A DNA stretch of 40,897 bases from CBDCUE01 sp965222515 (GTDB taxonomy: Bacteria > Pseudomonadota > Alphaproteobacteria > Rickettsiales > JABIRX01): the NCBI GenBank assembly GCA_965222515.1, contig CBDCUE010000022.1, positions 1 through 40,897 on the forward strand. Reading direction: 5' to 3'. The first letter of the stretch is position 1; every line of letters starts with the position of its first letter. The position numbers and the translations under genes were made by a program. A model generated the notes under the pieces. The model did no database searches. It was not told the DNA's origin and saw nothing but the letters and a program-made list of their open reading frames with translations. Of the stretch, positions 7,706 to 15,676 are shown piece by piece.

Positions 7706-9370
7706 ATGGTACAAATAATTAAATTTAGTGATGAAGCAAGAAAATCTCTTTTAGAAGGAGTTAATATTCTTGCAGATGTAGTGAAAGTAACTTTAGGGCC
7801 AAAAGGTAGAAATGTTATTTTGCCAAAATCATTTGGACCACCAAAAATAACTAAAGATGGTGTTACAGTAGCAAAAGAAATTAATTTAGGTTGTCCATTT
7901 CAAAATATGGGGGCTCAAATGATTAAAGAAGTTGCTAATAAAACTAATGATATTGCAGGAGATGGAACAACTACTGCTATTGTTCTTGCCCAAGCATTAG
8001 TAAAGGAAGGAACTAAAGCTGTTGCTGCTGGAATGAATCCAATGGATTTGCAAAGAGGAATTAATCTAGCAACTAAAGTAATAATTGCAGAACTTCAAAA
8101 AACTTCAAAATCAATTTCATCAGAAGAGGAGGTAACTCAAGTGGCTACTATTTCTGCTAATGGTGATGCTGAAATTGGTAAAAAAATTGCAGAAGCAATT
8201 TATAAAGTTGGTAAAGATTCTCCAATAACAGTAGAAGAAGCTAAAGGATTAGAGTTTGAAGTTGATGTTGTGGAAGGAATGAATTTTGATAGAGGATATT
8301 TATCTCCTTACTTTGTTACTAATGGCGAAAAAATGATTGCAGAATTAGAAAATCCTTACATCTTAATTGTTGATAAAAAAATTGATAATTTACAACAAAT
8401 AGTTACTCTTTTGGAATCAATTGTACAATCTTCAAGACCTCTTCTAATTATTGCAGAAGATGTTGAAGGTGATGCTTTGGCTGCTCTAGTGGTAAATAAA
8501 TTAAGAGGTGGTTTAAAAGTTGCCGCTGTTAAATCTCCAGGGTTTGGTGATAGAAGAAAAGAAATGTTGGCAGATCTTGCTTGTTTAACTAATGCAGCAG
8601 TTATTTCTGAAGAGGTTGGCTTAAAATTAGATAATATAGAGCTTTCTATATTAGGAACTGCCAAAAGAGTAATAATCACTAAAGAAGAAACTACTATAGT
8701 AGATGGAGCTGGTGAGCAATCAGCTATTGATGCTAGATGTAGTCAAATAAAAGCTCAAATAGCAGAAACTACTTCTGATTATGACAAGGAGAAATTACAA
8801 GAAAGATTAGCAAAACTTTCTGGTGGTGTGGCAGTATTAAAAGTTGGTGGTGCTACTGAAGTTGAAGTAAAGGAAAAAAAGGATAGAGTAGAAGATGCTA
8901 AGCATGCGGTGATTGCTGCTCTTGAAGAAGGAATAGTATCAGGTGGTGGAACAGCTCTTTTAAAAGCATCAAAAGTTTTAGACAACATAACATCTTTGAA
9001 TGCTGATCAAGAAGCTGGAATTAATATTGTTAAAAGAGCTTTGCAAGCACCAATTAGACAAATTGCAGAAAATGCAGGTGTTGATGGTGCGGTAGTTGCT
9101 AACAAAGTTTTAGAATCAAAGGAAGAAGGATTTGGTTATGATGCTCAAAACAATGAGTATGGTAATTTAATTATAAAAGGAATTATTGATCCTACTAAAG
9201 TATCAAGAGCTGCTCTTCAAGATGCTGCATCAATTGCTGCTTTATTAATTACTACTGAAGCAACAGTTGTTGAAAAGCCTGAAGAAGGAGGAGCAAATTC
9301 TTCTTCAGGAGGAGGAATGCCACCTATGGGCGGAATGGGAGGAATGGGCGGTATGCCTGGAATGATGTAA
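7706..9370 (+). CDS. groEL: Chaperonin GroEL (Hsp60)
   Basis: GroEL is the 14-subunit ATP-driven folding chamber. The 554-residue sequence has the ATP-binding motifs VTLGPKGRNVIL and AGDGTTTAIVLAQALV, and the substrate-binding apical domain (about residues 190-375). The conserved hinge segment ALEEGIVSGGGTALL follows, and the protein ends in the Gly-Met tail GGMGGMGGMPGMM. All regions are uninterrupted and of standard length. It forms an operon with groES, closed by a strong terminator at 9403-9441. Confidence 0.98.
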   Translation: MVQIIKFSDEARKSLLEGVNILADVVKVTLGPKGRNVILPKSFGPPKITKDGVTVAKEINLGCPFQNMGAQMIKEVANKTNDIAGDGTTTAIVLAQALVKEGTKAVAAGMNPMDLQRGINLATKVIIAELQKTSKSISSEEEVTQVATISANGDAEIGKKIAEAIYKVGKDSPITVEEAKGLEFEVDVVEGMNFDRGYLSPYFVTNGEKMIAELENPYILIVDKKIDNLQQIVTLLESIVQSSRPLLIIAEDVEGDALAALVVNKLRGGLKVAAVKSPGFGDRRKEMLADLACLTNAAVISEEVGLKLDNIELSILGTAKRVIITKEETTIVDGAGEQSAIDARCSQIKAQIAETTSDYDKEKLQERLAKLSGGVAVLKVGGATEVEVKEKKDRVEDAKHAVIAALEEGIVSGGGTALLKASKVLDNITSLNADQEAGINIVKRALQAPIRQIAENAGVDGAVVANKVLESKEEGFGYDAQNNEYGNLIIKGIIDPTKVSRAALQDAASIAALLITTEATVVEKPEEGGANSSSGGGMPPMGGMGGMGGMPGMM

Positions 9371-9402
9371 GTCGTCATTTTCTTCTTAAAAATATAATTT
9401 TT

Positions 9403-9441
9403 AAAAGGCATCAATCCACAAGGTTTGATGCCTTTTTTTTA
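9403..9441 (+). terminator. Rho-independent terminator of groESL
   Basis: AAAGGCATCAA pairs with TTGATGCCTTT, an eleven-base stem with a short loop, followed by a run of T. This is the clearest intrinsic terminator in the window. Confidence 0.9.
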
Positions 9442-9472
9442 TTGTAATAGTTTTTCATACTGACCATTAATA

Positions 9473-9515
9473 ATACTATTTTAGCTTTATAATTGACCTA
9501 TAGCCAAAATAGTAT
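9473..9515. repeat. Dispersed palindromic element, 43-bp copy
   Basis: The 33 bases 9473-9505 (starting ATACTATTTTAGC, ending CTATAGCC) match the right arm of the copy at 29764-29859 in 32 of 33 positions (reverse complement). The copy ends with AAAATAGTAT, the inverse of its own start. It lies between groEL and rnpA, where many bacteria have rpmH; no L34 gene is present here. Confidence 0.75.
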
Positions 9516-9563
9516 AAGATGATCATAAGTAGTATTTTTGATAAGAATTAAAAAGATAAAATT

Positions 9564-9917
9564 TTGCCAAATTACTCAATTTTAAAAAAGAACAAAGAGT
9601 TTAAATTAGTTTTTAAAAAAGGTAAAAACATTAGATCAAGTTCTTTATATGTTAGATATATAAGTAGGGATAAGCTAAAACCTGATTTTTATGCTAAAAA
9701 TAACTCTATATTTGGAATTACTATTTCAAAAAAAATATCAAAAAAAGCAGTTGATAGAAATCTTTTAAAAAGAAGAATAAAATCAATTATTCAGCAAAAT
9801 GAAAAAAAGAATAAGAATTTTGTAACAGTTATTTGTCCAACAAAAGCTTGTTTATCAATTGAATTTGAAACATTAAAAAAAGAATTAGATAAAATTATAA
9901 AAACAATCTATTGGTAA
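9564..9917 (+). CDS. rnpA: Ribonuclease P protein component
   Basis: RnpA is the small protein that helps the RNase P RNA bind precursor tRNA and remove 5' leaders. The 117-residue basic protein has the family start (YSILKKNKEFKLVFKKGKN) and the signature region SKKISKKAVDRNLLKRRIKSI, whose RNxLKRR motif contacts RNA. The start is TTG at 9564; no in-frame ATG lies upstream near it, and starting here keeps the conserved N-terminus. rpmH is not adjacent upstream, but yidC follows downstream, preserving the rnpA-yidC half of the common gene order. Confidence 0.9.
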   Translation: MPNYSILKKNKEFKLVFKKGKNIRSSSLYVRYISRDKLKPDFYAKNNSIFGITISKKISKKAVDRNLLKRRIKSIIQQNEKKNKNFVTVICPTKACLSIEFETLKKELDKIIKTIYW

Positions 9918-10166
9918 ACGGGGTTTTGTTTAAGGCTGGAGAATTGTTAATAATTTTGAAACAAACAAGCTAGATGTTGACACAAATAAGCCTGATGTTG
10001 CAACAATTCTATTTTTTCCATAATTAGAATTGCTGCCTAGAAGGGGAGAGCATTTGCTCTGAGTTTTTCTTTAAATTTAAAATTGATATAATATATCTTG
10101 AAAAATATCTGTATAATATTATTTTACATAATTAATTTATAAGAAACAGTAAATATTTAAAAATAT
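9918..10166. other. Gene-free stretch between rnpA and yidC with an inverted repeat
   Basis: AGAATTGTT (9940-9948) is the exact inverse of AACAATTCT (10002-10010), and the second arm is followed by ATTTTTTCC, as in a terminator with a large loop. Inside the loop, AAGCTAGATGTTG (9967-9979) recurs as AAGCCTGATGTTG (9988-10000) at a 21-bp spacing. A smaller hairpin, AGAGCATTTGCTCT, follows near 10046. I see no coding frame. It may be the rnpA transcript end or a small structured RNA. Confidence 0.4.
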
Positions 10167-10234
10167 ATTCGTGTAAATGTTAAAATTTTTGCATAGCTGT
10201 TATGCACAATCTTAACTAAAAAAACAAAAAAATT
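10167..10234 (+). promoter_or_regulatory. Leader element upstream of yidC
   Basis: ATTCGTGTAAATGTTAA (10167-10183) is identical to the sequence upstream of sdhB and nearly so to that of gltA. CTTAACTA (10211-10218) and an A-rich run lead to the ATG at 10235. The spacing from GTGTAAATG to ATG is 64 bp, against 57 bp for gltA and sdhB. Confidence 0.55.
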
Positions 10235-11905
10235 ATGAATGAATCAAAGAATTTAATTTTAGCGGTAGTTTTATCTGCTTTAACTATTATTTTATGGGGA
10301 CAGTTTTTTGGTAAGAAACCTGTTCAAGATATTAAAAATATTGAAGTAATAAATCCACAAGAGATAGTTAGCAAACAAAAAGTAGATGTGTTTTTAGAAA
10401 AGACAGAAACTTTTGCAGATATTTATAAAAAACAACCATCTTTTTCTTTTGAAAATAATAAAATAGTAGGAACGATTAGTTTAGTTGGTGGTAGAATCGC
10501 AGATTTAACCTTAAAAGATTATCTGCAAAGCAAAGATAAAGAAGATAAAATACATTTATTAAATCCAAAAAATTATTTTGTAGAATTAGGTTTTTTATCT
10601 AATAATATAAAAATGCCTAATAAAAACTCTGTATGGAAAAAAATATCTACTGGTCAATTAGCTTTTAATCACCCTGTTACTATTTTGTGGGAATCTAAAA
10701 AACTAAAAATTTATCGTAAATTCGTGATAGATAAAAATTATCTTATCAAAATTTATAACAGAATCGAAAATAAAACAAATAGTAATATTGTTGTTAGAGA
10801 ATATGGGTTAATTAATAAGTCTGTGCAGAAATTAGGTCAGCAACTTTTGATATTGCACGAAGGACCTTTAGGTGTTTTTAATGAAAAACTAGTTGAAATA
10901 ACTTATAAAAAACTAAAGAAGAAAAAACTTTTAGAAGAAAAAAGTGCTAGAGGAGGTTGGGTTGCTATGTCTGATAAATATTGGATTAGTGCCTTAATTC
11001 CAGAATCATCAAAAAACTACCATCATCGTTTTTCTTTTTATAGCAAAAATAACATTGGTAAATATCAAGCAGATTTTCAAAGTGAAGATATTGTAATAAA
11101 TGCTAATAGCTATCATCAAAACGAAACAAAATTATTTAGTGGAGCAAAAGAAATTAGTTTAATTAATGAATATTATAATAATGAAAATATAGAATTATTT
11201 GATAGAACAATTGATTTTGGAATTTTATATTTTTTAACTAAGCCAATTTATTTATTATTGAAAATATTTTATAAATTTTTTGAAAATTTTGGAGTAGCAA
11301 TTATTGCTTTAACTATTTTTATTAGATTTTTAGTATTTCCTTTGGCTAGTAAATCTTTTAAGGAGATGACCAAGATGAAAAATATACAGCCAGAAGTTAT
11401 GAAACTAAGAGAATCTTATAAAGATGACAAAATGAAAATTAATAAAGAGGTAATGAGTCTTTATAAAAAATATAAAATAAATCCAATGATGGGTTGTTTT
11501 CCTATTTTTATTCAAGTTTTTATATTTTTTGCACTTTACAAAGTATTGTTTGTCACAATTGATATGAGACATGCAGAATTTTTTGGGTGGATAAATGATT
11601 TATCTGCACCTGATCCTACATCTCCCTTAAATTTATTTGGCTTATTGCCTTTTAGTTCTGGTTTAAAATTAGGAATTTGGCCTTGTTTATTATGTATAAC
11701 AATGATTTTACAGCAAAAATTAAATCCTGCACCAGCAGACAAAATGCAAGCAAAGATGATGAAATTTTTGCCATATGTTTTCTTAATATTATTTGCTAGT
11801 TTTCCAGCAGGGCTAGTAATATATTGGACTTTTAGTAATTTGTTTTCTATTGCTCAACAATATCTAATAATGAAAAAATACGGAAAACCAGTTAAGAAAA
11901 ATTAA
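10235..11905 (+). CDS. yidC: Membrane protein insertase YidC
   Basis: YidC inserts proteins into the inner membrane, alone or with SecYEG. The 556 residues begin with a signal-anchor span (LILAVVLSALTIILWGQFF) that fits the Gram-negative form. A large periplasmic beta domain follows (about residues 55-340). The conserved Oxa1 core comes next: FGVAIIALTIFIRFLVFPLA, the charged cytoplasmic hairpin, MMGCFPIFIQVFIFFALYKV, and the final spans ending FPAGLVIYWTFSNLFSIAQQY. Its stop overlaps the PBP1A start as TAATG, so the two are translationally coupled. A shared leader element lies upstream. Confidence 0.97.
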   Translation: MNESKNLILAVVLSALTIILWGQFFGKKPVQDIKNIEVINPQEIVSKQKVDVFLEKTETFADIYKKQPSFSFENNKIVGTISLVGGRIADLTLKDYLQSKDKEDKIHLLNPKNYFVELGFLSNNIKMPNKNSVWKKISTGQLAFNHPVTILWESKKLKIYRKFVIDKNYLIKIYNRIENKTNSNIVVREYGLINKSVQKLGQQLLILHEGPLGVFNEKLVEITYKKLKKKKLLEEKSARGGWVAMSDKYWISALIPESSKNYHHRFSFYSKNNIGKYQADFQSEDIVINANSYHQNETKLFSGAKEISLINEYYNNENIELFDRTIDFGILYFLTKPIYLLLKIFYKFFENFGVAIIALTIFIRFLVFPLASKSFKEMTKMKNIQPEVMKLRESYKDDKMKINKEVMSLYKKYKINPMMGCFPIFIQVFIFFALYKVLFVTIDMRHAEFFGWINDLSAPDPTSPLNLFGLLPFSSGLKLGIWPCLLCITMILQQKLNPAPADKMQAKMMKFLPYVFLILFASFPAGLVIYWTFSNLFSIAQQYLIMKKYGKPVKKN

Positions 11906-14412
11906 TGAACAAAATTAAGTTTTTATTCAAATCTATTGTATATTTATCTTTACTAGGCTTTTGTTTGGTTATAGGGGTGATTATTTATTATGGAAAAAGT
12001 CTTCCTAATTATAAATTTTTAGAAAATTATGAACCTCCTATAACTAGTAGGCTTTATTCTAAAGATGGCTTTTTGATTGATGAATTTGCTAAAGAAAAAA
12101 GATCTTTTGTTGCTATAAAATTTATGCCTGAACATATAAAGGAGGCTTTTTTATCTGCTGAAGATAGTAATTTTTATCACCATCCTGGAGTTGACTTAAA
12201 ATCTATTATTAGGGCAGCTTATCAAAATATTTTTCGTTTGCAAGAAGGAAAATCAGTTATTGGAGCTTCAACCATTACACAGCAAGTAGTAAAAAATTTA
12301 TTGCTAACTAAAGAAAGAACTTTAGCAAGAAAAATAAAAGAAGCTATTTTATCTATCAGAATTTCAAAAGTTTTGAGCAAAGAGAGAGTTTTGGAATTAT
12401 ATCTAAATCAAATTTATTTAGGCTATCGTTCTTATGGGGTTGCTTCTGCTGCACTTAATTATTTTAATAAGCCACTAGATCAATTAACCATAGCAGAAGC
12501 TGCTTTTTTGGCTGCTCTTCCTAAAGCACCAGGTAGATTAGATCCTAAAAAAAATTATCAAAAAGCAATAGGCAGAAGAAATTGGGTGTTAAAACAAATG
12601 AATCTGGCTCAACATATCACTCAAGAACAATATGAGGTGGCAAGAAACACACCAATTTTAACACAAGCAAAAGAGATAAATAATACTCCATCTGGTGCTT
12701 TCAGTGAGCAGGTTAGGAAGGAAATATCTAGTCAATTTGATGAGAAAATACTTGATGAAAAAGGCTTGGTGGTGCATGGAACTTTAAACCAAAAATATCA
12801 AGATATAGCTTTTAGCTCTTTAAGAAGAGGGTTGCAAAGATATGAAAGAAGGCAGGCATATAAAGGAGCAATTAGCAATATCAAAATTAGCCAAGATGAA
12901 ATAAATTCTGTTATTTTAAAAAATCCTAATATTAAAGAAATAGATGATGTAGAATTTGATCTTTTTGAACAAGAATGGTTCAAGGAATTTTTGGAACTAT
13001 CTGCTGGATCAGAATTAAGATATGAAAAATGGAAATTAGCAATGGTTCTTTCTGTGGATGAAGAAGAAAGTTTTGCTAAAATTATTTTAAAAGATGGAAA
13101 AGTTGGAAAGATTTATCACAAACATATAAAATGGTTAAAAAAAACTATTGTCAAAGAAAATCTAAAAGTGGCTGAAGATGAAGAGTTTTTAGTGCCTTAT
13201 AAAGATATTAAAAATATTTTTAAAGTAGGTGATGTTATTTTGGTGGTAAAAAAATTTAATAAAGAAGAAAAAAATTTATTTGTATTAAGATTAGCTCCAA
13301 AGGTAAGTGGAGCAATGGTTATTATGAACCCTAATAGCGGTGCAATTTTGGCTATGGTTGGAGGTTATACAGATGATAAAACCGAGTTTAACCGTGCTAT
13401 TCAAGCAAAAAGACAGCCTGGATCTATATTAAAGCCATTTACTTATTTAACAGCATTAGAAAACAATATTTTACCTACTACTATCATTATAGATGATGAA
13501 GTAAAAATGAAAAAGGAGGATGGTAGTTATTGGATACCACAAAATTACTCAAAGAAATTTTATGGACCAACTCCGATTCGAATGGGTTTAGAAAAATCAA
13601 GAAATGTGGTAACAATTAGGCTAGCAGAATTAGTAGGATTGCATAAAATTGCTAAAAATATTAAAAAACTAGAAATTATTAAAGAACCAGTTAGTAATTT
13701 TTCTTTAGTTTTGGGGGCTGATGAAAGCACTTTATTAAATATTACTAGAGCTTATGCTATTATTGCTAATGGCGGTAATGTGATAGAACCATATTTTATT
13801 GAAAGAATTCAAGATAAAACAGGAAAAACTTTGTTGAAACATAAAAAAATATTTTGTGAATTTTGTAATGTAGAGGAGGGTGATGCAGAAATTCAAATAC
13901 CGCAATTTATAGAGAAAAAGGAGCAGTTGCTTGATAAAAGAAGCACTTATCAATTAATTTCTATGTTAAAAGGAGTGGTGCAAAGAGGAACTGCTTGGCG
14001 AGCTAGAAGATTAATTCAGCCAATTGCAGGAAAAACAGGAACTACTAATGATAATATAGATACTTGGTTTGTAGGTTTTTCTCCTGATTTAGTAATAGGA
14101 GTATGGGTTGGTTTTGATGAACCAAAAACTTTAGGAAAATACTCTACAGGATCATCAATTGCAGTACCAATTTTTATTGATGCAATGTCTAAAATACAAA
14201 AAAGATTAAAATTTCAAGCTAGAACATTTAAAGTTCCTAAAGATATAAAGTTCTCAAGAATAGATAGAAATACAGGAAAAGCACCTAATACAGATTCTTT
14301 GAAAAAAGATATAATATTTGAAGTATTTAAAAGTGAAAATTTAAAGAAATTTTATCAAAATGAACAGAAAAATTTAGGAGATGGAGATAGTGATGATGAT
14401 AATTTATATTAA
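11905..14412 (+). CDS. mrcA: Penicillin-binding protein 1A (bifunctional peptidoglycan synthase)
   Basis: PBP1A polymerises lipid II and cross-links the strands at the periplasmic face. After an N-terminal membrane anchor (about residues 7-29) comes a GT51 glycosyltransferase domain with catalytic E86 in SAEDSNFYHHPGVD and the later motif ASTITQQVVKNLLL. The transpeptidase domain has all three motifs: serine S507 in PGSILKPF, SRN in LEKSRNVVTIRL, and KTG with K710 in AGKTGTTND. The length of 835 and the inserted middle region are typical of PBP1A. Presence of an intact enzyme, with murD and ftsW elsewhere in the window, indicates peptidoglycan synthesis. It is coupled to yidC by a one-base overlap. 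Confidence 0.95.
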   Translation: MNKIKFLFKSIVYLSLLGFCLVIGVIIYYGKSLPNYKFLENYEPPITSRLYSKDGFLIDEFAKEKRSFVAIKFMPEHIKEAFLSAEDSNFYHHPGVDLKSIIRAAYQNIFRLQEGKSVIGASTITQQVVKNLLLTKERTLARKIKEAILSIRISKVLSKERVLELYLNQIYLGYRSYGVASAALNYFNKPLDQLTIAEAAFLAALPKAPGRLDPKKNYQKAIGRRNWVLKQMNLAQHITQEQYEVARNTPILTQAKEINNTPSGAFSEQVRKEISSQFDEKILDEKGLVVHGTLNQKYQDIAFSSLRRGLQRYERRQAYKGAISNIKISQDEINSVILKNPNIKEIDDVEFDLFEQEWFKEFLELSAGSELRYEKWKLAMVLSVDEEESFAKIILKDGKVGKIYHKHIKWLKKTIVKENLKVAEDEEFLVPYKDIKNIFKVGDVILVVKKFNKEEKNLFVLRLAPKVSGAMVIMNPNSGAILAMVGGYTDDKTEFNRAIQAKRQPGSILKPFTYLTALENNILPTTIIIDDEVKMKKEDGSYWIPQNYSKKFYGPTPIRMGLEKSRNVVTIRLAELVGLHKIAKNIKKLEIIKEPVSNFSLVLGADESTLLNITRAYAIIANGGNVIEPYFIERIQDKTGKTLLKHKKIFCEFCNVEEGDAEIQIPQFIEKKEQLLDKRSTYQLISMLKGVVQRGTAWRARRLIQPIAGKTGTTNDNIDTWFVGFSPDLVIGVWVGFDEPKTLGKYSTGSSIAVPIFIDAMSKIQKRLKFQARTFKVPKDIKFSRIDRNTGKAPNTDSLKKDIIFEVFKSENLKKFYQNEQKNLGDGDSDDDNLY

Positions 14413-14489
14413 CATTTATAGATTGCAAGATTGATGTTATTAATTATAATATCGCTCAATAATAATTATTATCAAATTAATTAGAAAAA

Positions 14490-14819
14490 ATGACTTATAT
14501 TGTAACTGATAATTGTATCAAATGTAAATATACTGATTGTGTAGAGGTTTGTCCTGTGGATTGCTTTTATGAAGGAGAAAATATGTTAGTAATTAATCCA
14601 GAAGAATGTATTGATTGCGGAGTGTGCGAGCCTGAATGCCCAGCAGAAGCAATAAAATCTGAATCTGAAGATTTGGTAAAATGGTTAGAGATAAACAAAG
14701 AGTTTTCTGAAAAATGGCCCAATATCAACGAAAAAAAAAATCCATTAAAAAATGCTGATGACTTTGATGGTGTAGAAAATAAATATAAAAAACATTTTAG
14801 TGATAAAGCAGGAGAATGA
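14490..14819 (+). CDS. fdxA: Seven-iron ferredoxin (FdxA type)
   Basis: This small electron carrier of 109 residues has the 3Fe-4S plus 4Fe-4S pattern of FdxA. C9, C17 and C50 suit the 3Fe cluster; C21, C40, C43 and C46 suit the 4Fe cluster (CVEVCPVDC and CIDCGVCEPECP). An additional Cys12 sits in the first motif, as in related proteins. The acidic C-terminal half (KWLEINKEFSEKWPNI and beyond) is the usual FdxA extension. The gene lies alone after PBP1A, separated by 77 bp. Its redox partner is not indicated by the neighbours. Confidence 0.93.
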   Translation: MTYIVTDNCIKCKYTDCVEVCPVDCFYEGENMLVINPEECIDCGVCEPECPAEAIKSESEDLVKWLEINKEFSEKWPNINEKKNPLKNADDFDGVENKYKKHFSDKAGE

Positions 14820-14820
14820 A

Positions 14821-14850
14821 ATTATTTTGTTAAAAAATAATACTATTTTT
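14821..14850 (+). terminator. Weak hairpin after fdxA
   Basis: ATTATTTT (14821-14828) pairs with AAAATAAT (14834-14841) and is followed by ACTATTTTT. The stem is purely A-T, so this is a tentative terminator. Confidence 0.35.
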
Positions 14851-14852
14851 AA

Positions 14853-14963
14853 TTAAAAATCCCCAAGAAAGATTTAACAATATTAAAATTAAAAGCAATG
14901 CAAGAAGGAATGACTTATCAAGCTTTGTTGAATTTTATAACACATAAATATGTTTCTAGTTGA
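14853..14963 (+). pseudogene. Remnant of a CopG/BrnA-like antitoxin gene
   Basis: The frame opens right after a TAA at 14850-14852, has no start codon at its head, and ends with TGA at 14961-14963. It encodes IPKKDLTILKLKAMQEGM followed by TYQALLNFITHKYVSS. This closely resembles the C-terminal half of small ribbon-helix-helix antitoxins, whose usual ending is of the form LKxxAxxEGxPYQTLIxSxxHKY. Such antitoxins bind their own promoter and neutralise a partner toxin. Only about 35 residues remain, and no toxin gene is recognisable beside it, so this is a decayed toxin-antitoxin locus. Confidence 0.6.
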
Positions 14964-14970
14964 TTTATTT

Positions 14971-15341
14971 ACGGGGTCCAGGAACAGAACACAGTCTGCT
15001 GAGGGGAGGCAATTACTTCGAGGGTTTTTTTTTGTCACATTTAGCAACCTGCATCAAACAGCCCTAAAAAAATAATATTAAGGAACTACTTGACTGATGA
15101 GATTAATAATTATATTTTTATTAAAAAACAATATGTGGTTATGCAAAGCTCTTTCAGTTATAGAAACAATCTTTAATAATTTGTTTCAAAGAAAAGAATT
15201 GCCATTTTTTAGAAAATAGTGCTTTAAAAGAGTTATCTTAAATATGATGGAAGCTATCAATTTTTGGAAAATTGGAATTATAAAAATGATAATAAACGAT
15301 AGAAATAGAACTTAATAATAACAAATAATTAAAAAAATATT
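14971..15341. other. Gene-poor stretch with a G+C-rich islet and T tract
   Basis: Bases 14971-15024 are more than half G+C, in sharp contrast with their surroundings, and run straight into nine T residues (15025-15033). I could not fold a convincing terminator stem or match a known RNA. TGCATCAAACAGCCCTAAA (15050-15068) resembles the leader segment of sdhB. After AAGGA (15080-15084) a TTG-started frame of 28 codons (15090-15176) is readable but too short to trust. Nothing else is seen up to 15341. Confidence 0.35.
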
Positions 15342-15533
15342 ATGAATGACAAAGAACAATCAGTATCTTTTTTAGCATGTGTAGATGAAGTAGTAGAAGA
15401 TACAAAAAAAGACACAGAGAAGTTAAGCTTAGAAAATATATCTCAACTTCAATCATCATACCAATTCCAATTAACATACCCAATCCCAATCCCAATTAAT
15501 GCAATTACTAAAGCCATCATCATTAGTTTTTAA
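15342..15533 (+). CDS. Hypothetical 63-residue protein, doubtful
   Basis: An ATG follows an A-rich leader and opens a frame of 63 codons with an acidic N-terminal half (CVDEVVEDTKKDTEKLS). Its C-terminal half is encoded by short tandem CCAAT-type repeats (15469-15499) giving YPIPIPI. A different frame continues past the stop, from ATG at 15499 to TAA at 15579, reading MQLLKPSSLVFKIDAEKL. A frameshift in the repeat tract could therefore have split one longer gene. No family is recognised. It lies in a decayed region, so it may be a remnant rather than a gene. Confidence 0.25.
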   Translation: MNDKEQSVSFLACVDEVVEDTKKDTEKLSLENISQLQSSYQFQLTYPIPIPINAITKAIIISF

Positions 15534-15597
15534 AATAGATGCTGAAAAACTAACAGAAGAAAAATCTATAAAGAAATAATAATTTAGGGGTCTGTTG

Positions 15598-15628
15598 AGC
15601 ATTCAATTATAGCTATAATTGAAATGCT
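15598..15628. repeat. Loop-less palindrome upstream of galU
   Basis: AGCATTCAATTATAG (15598-15612) is the inverse of CTATAATTGAAATGCT (15613-15628) with one unpaired base. It is centred directly on TAGCTA with no spacer, which suits a protein-binding dyad better than an RNA hairpin. It ends 48 bp before the galU start. Confidence 0.45.
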
Positions 15629-15640
15629 AAGTAATCACAT

Positions 15641-15676
15641 ATTTGCATATAACACCCTTAACTTAAAAAAATAAAA
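15641..15676 (+). promoter_or_regulatory. Leader element (proximal half) upstream of galU
   Basis: TTTGCATATAACACCCTTAACTT matches the sdhB leader segment TTTGCACCAAACAACC plus TTAACTA in 18 of about 22 positions, and is followed by the same A-rich run. CTTAACT (15657-15663) starts 20 bp before the ATG. The distal GTGTAAATGTTAA block is absent. Confidence 0.4.

Noticed and set aside
9441..9563. rpmH (ribosomal protein L34) upstream of rnpA
   Set aside because: No L34-like frame is present; the interval holds the palindromic element instead.
14971..15033. G+C-rich islet as SRP RNA, tmRNA or a tRNA
   Set aside because: The conserved SRP loop, tmRNA tag region and a cloverleaf are all missing.
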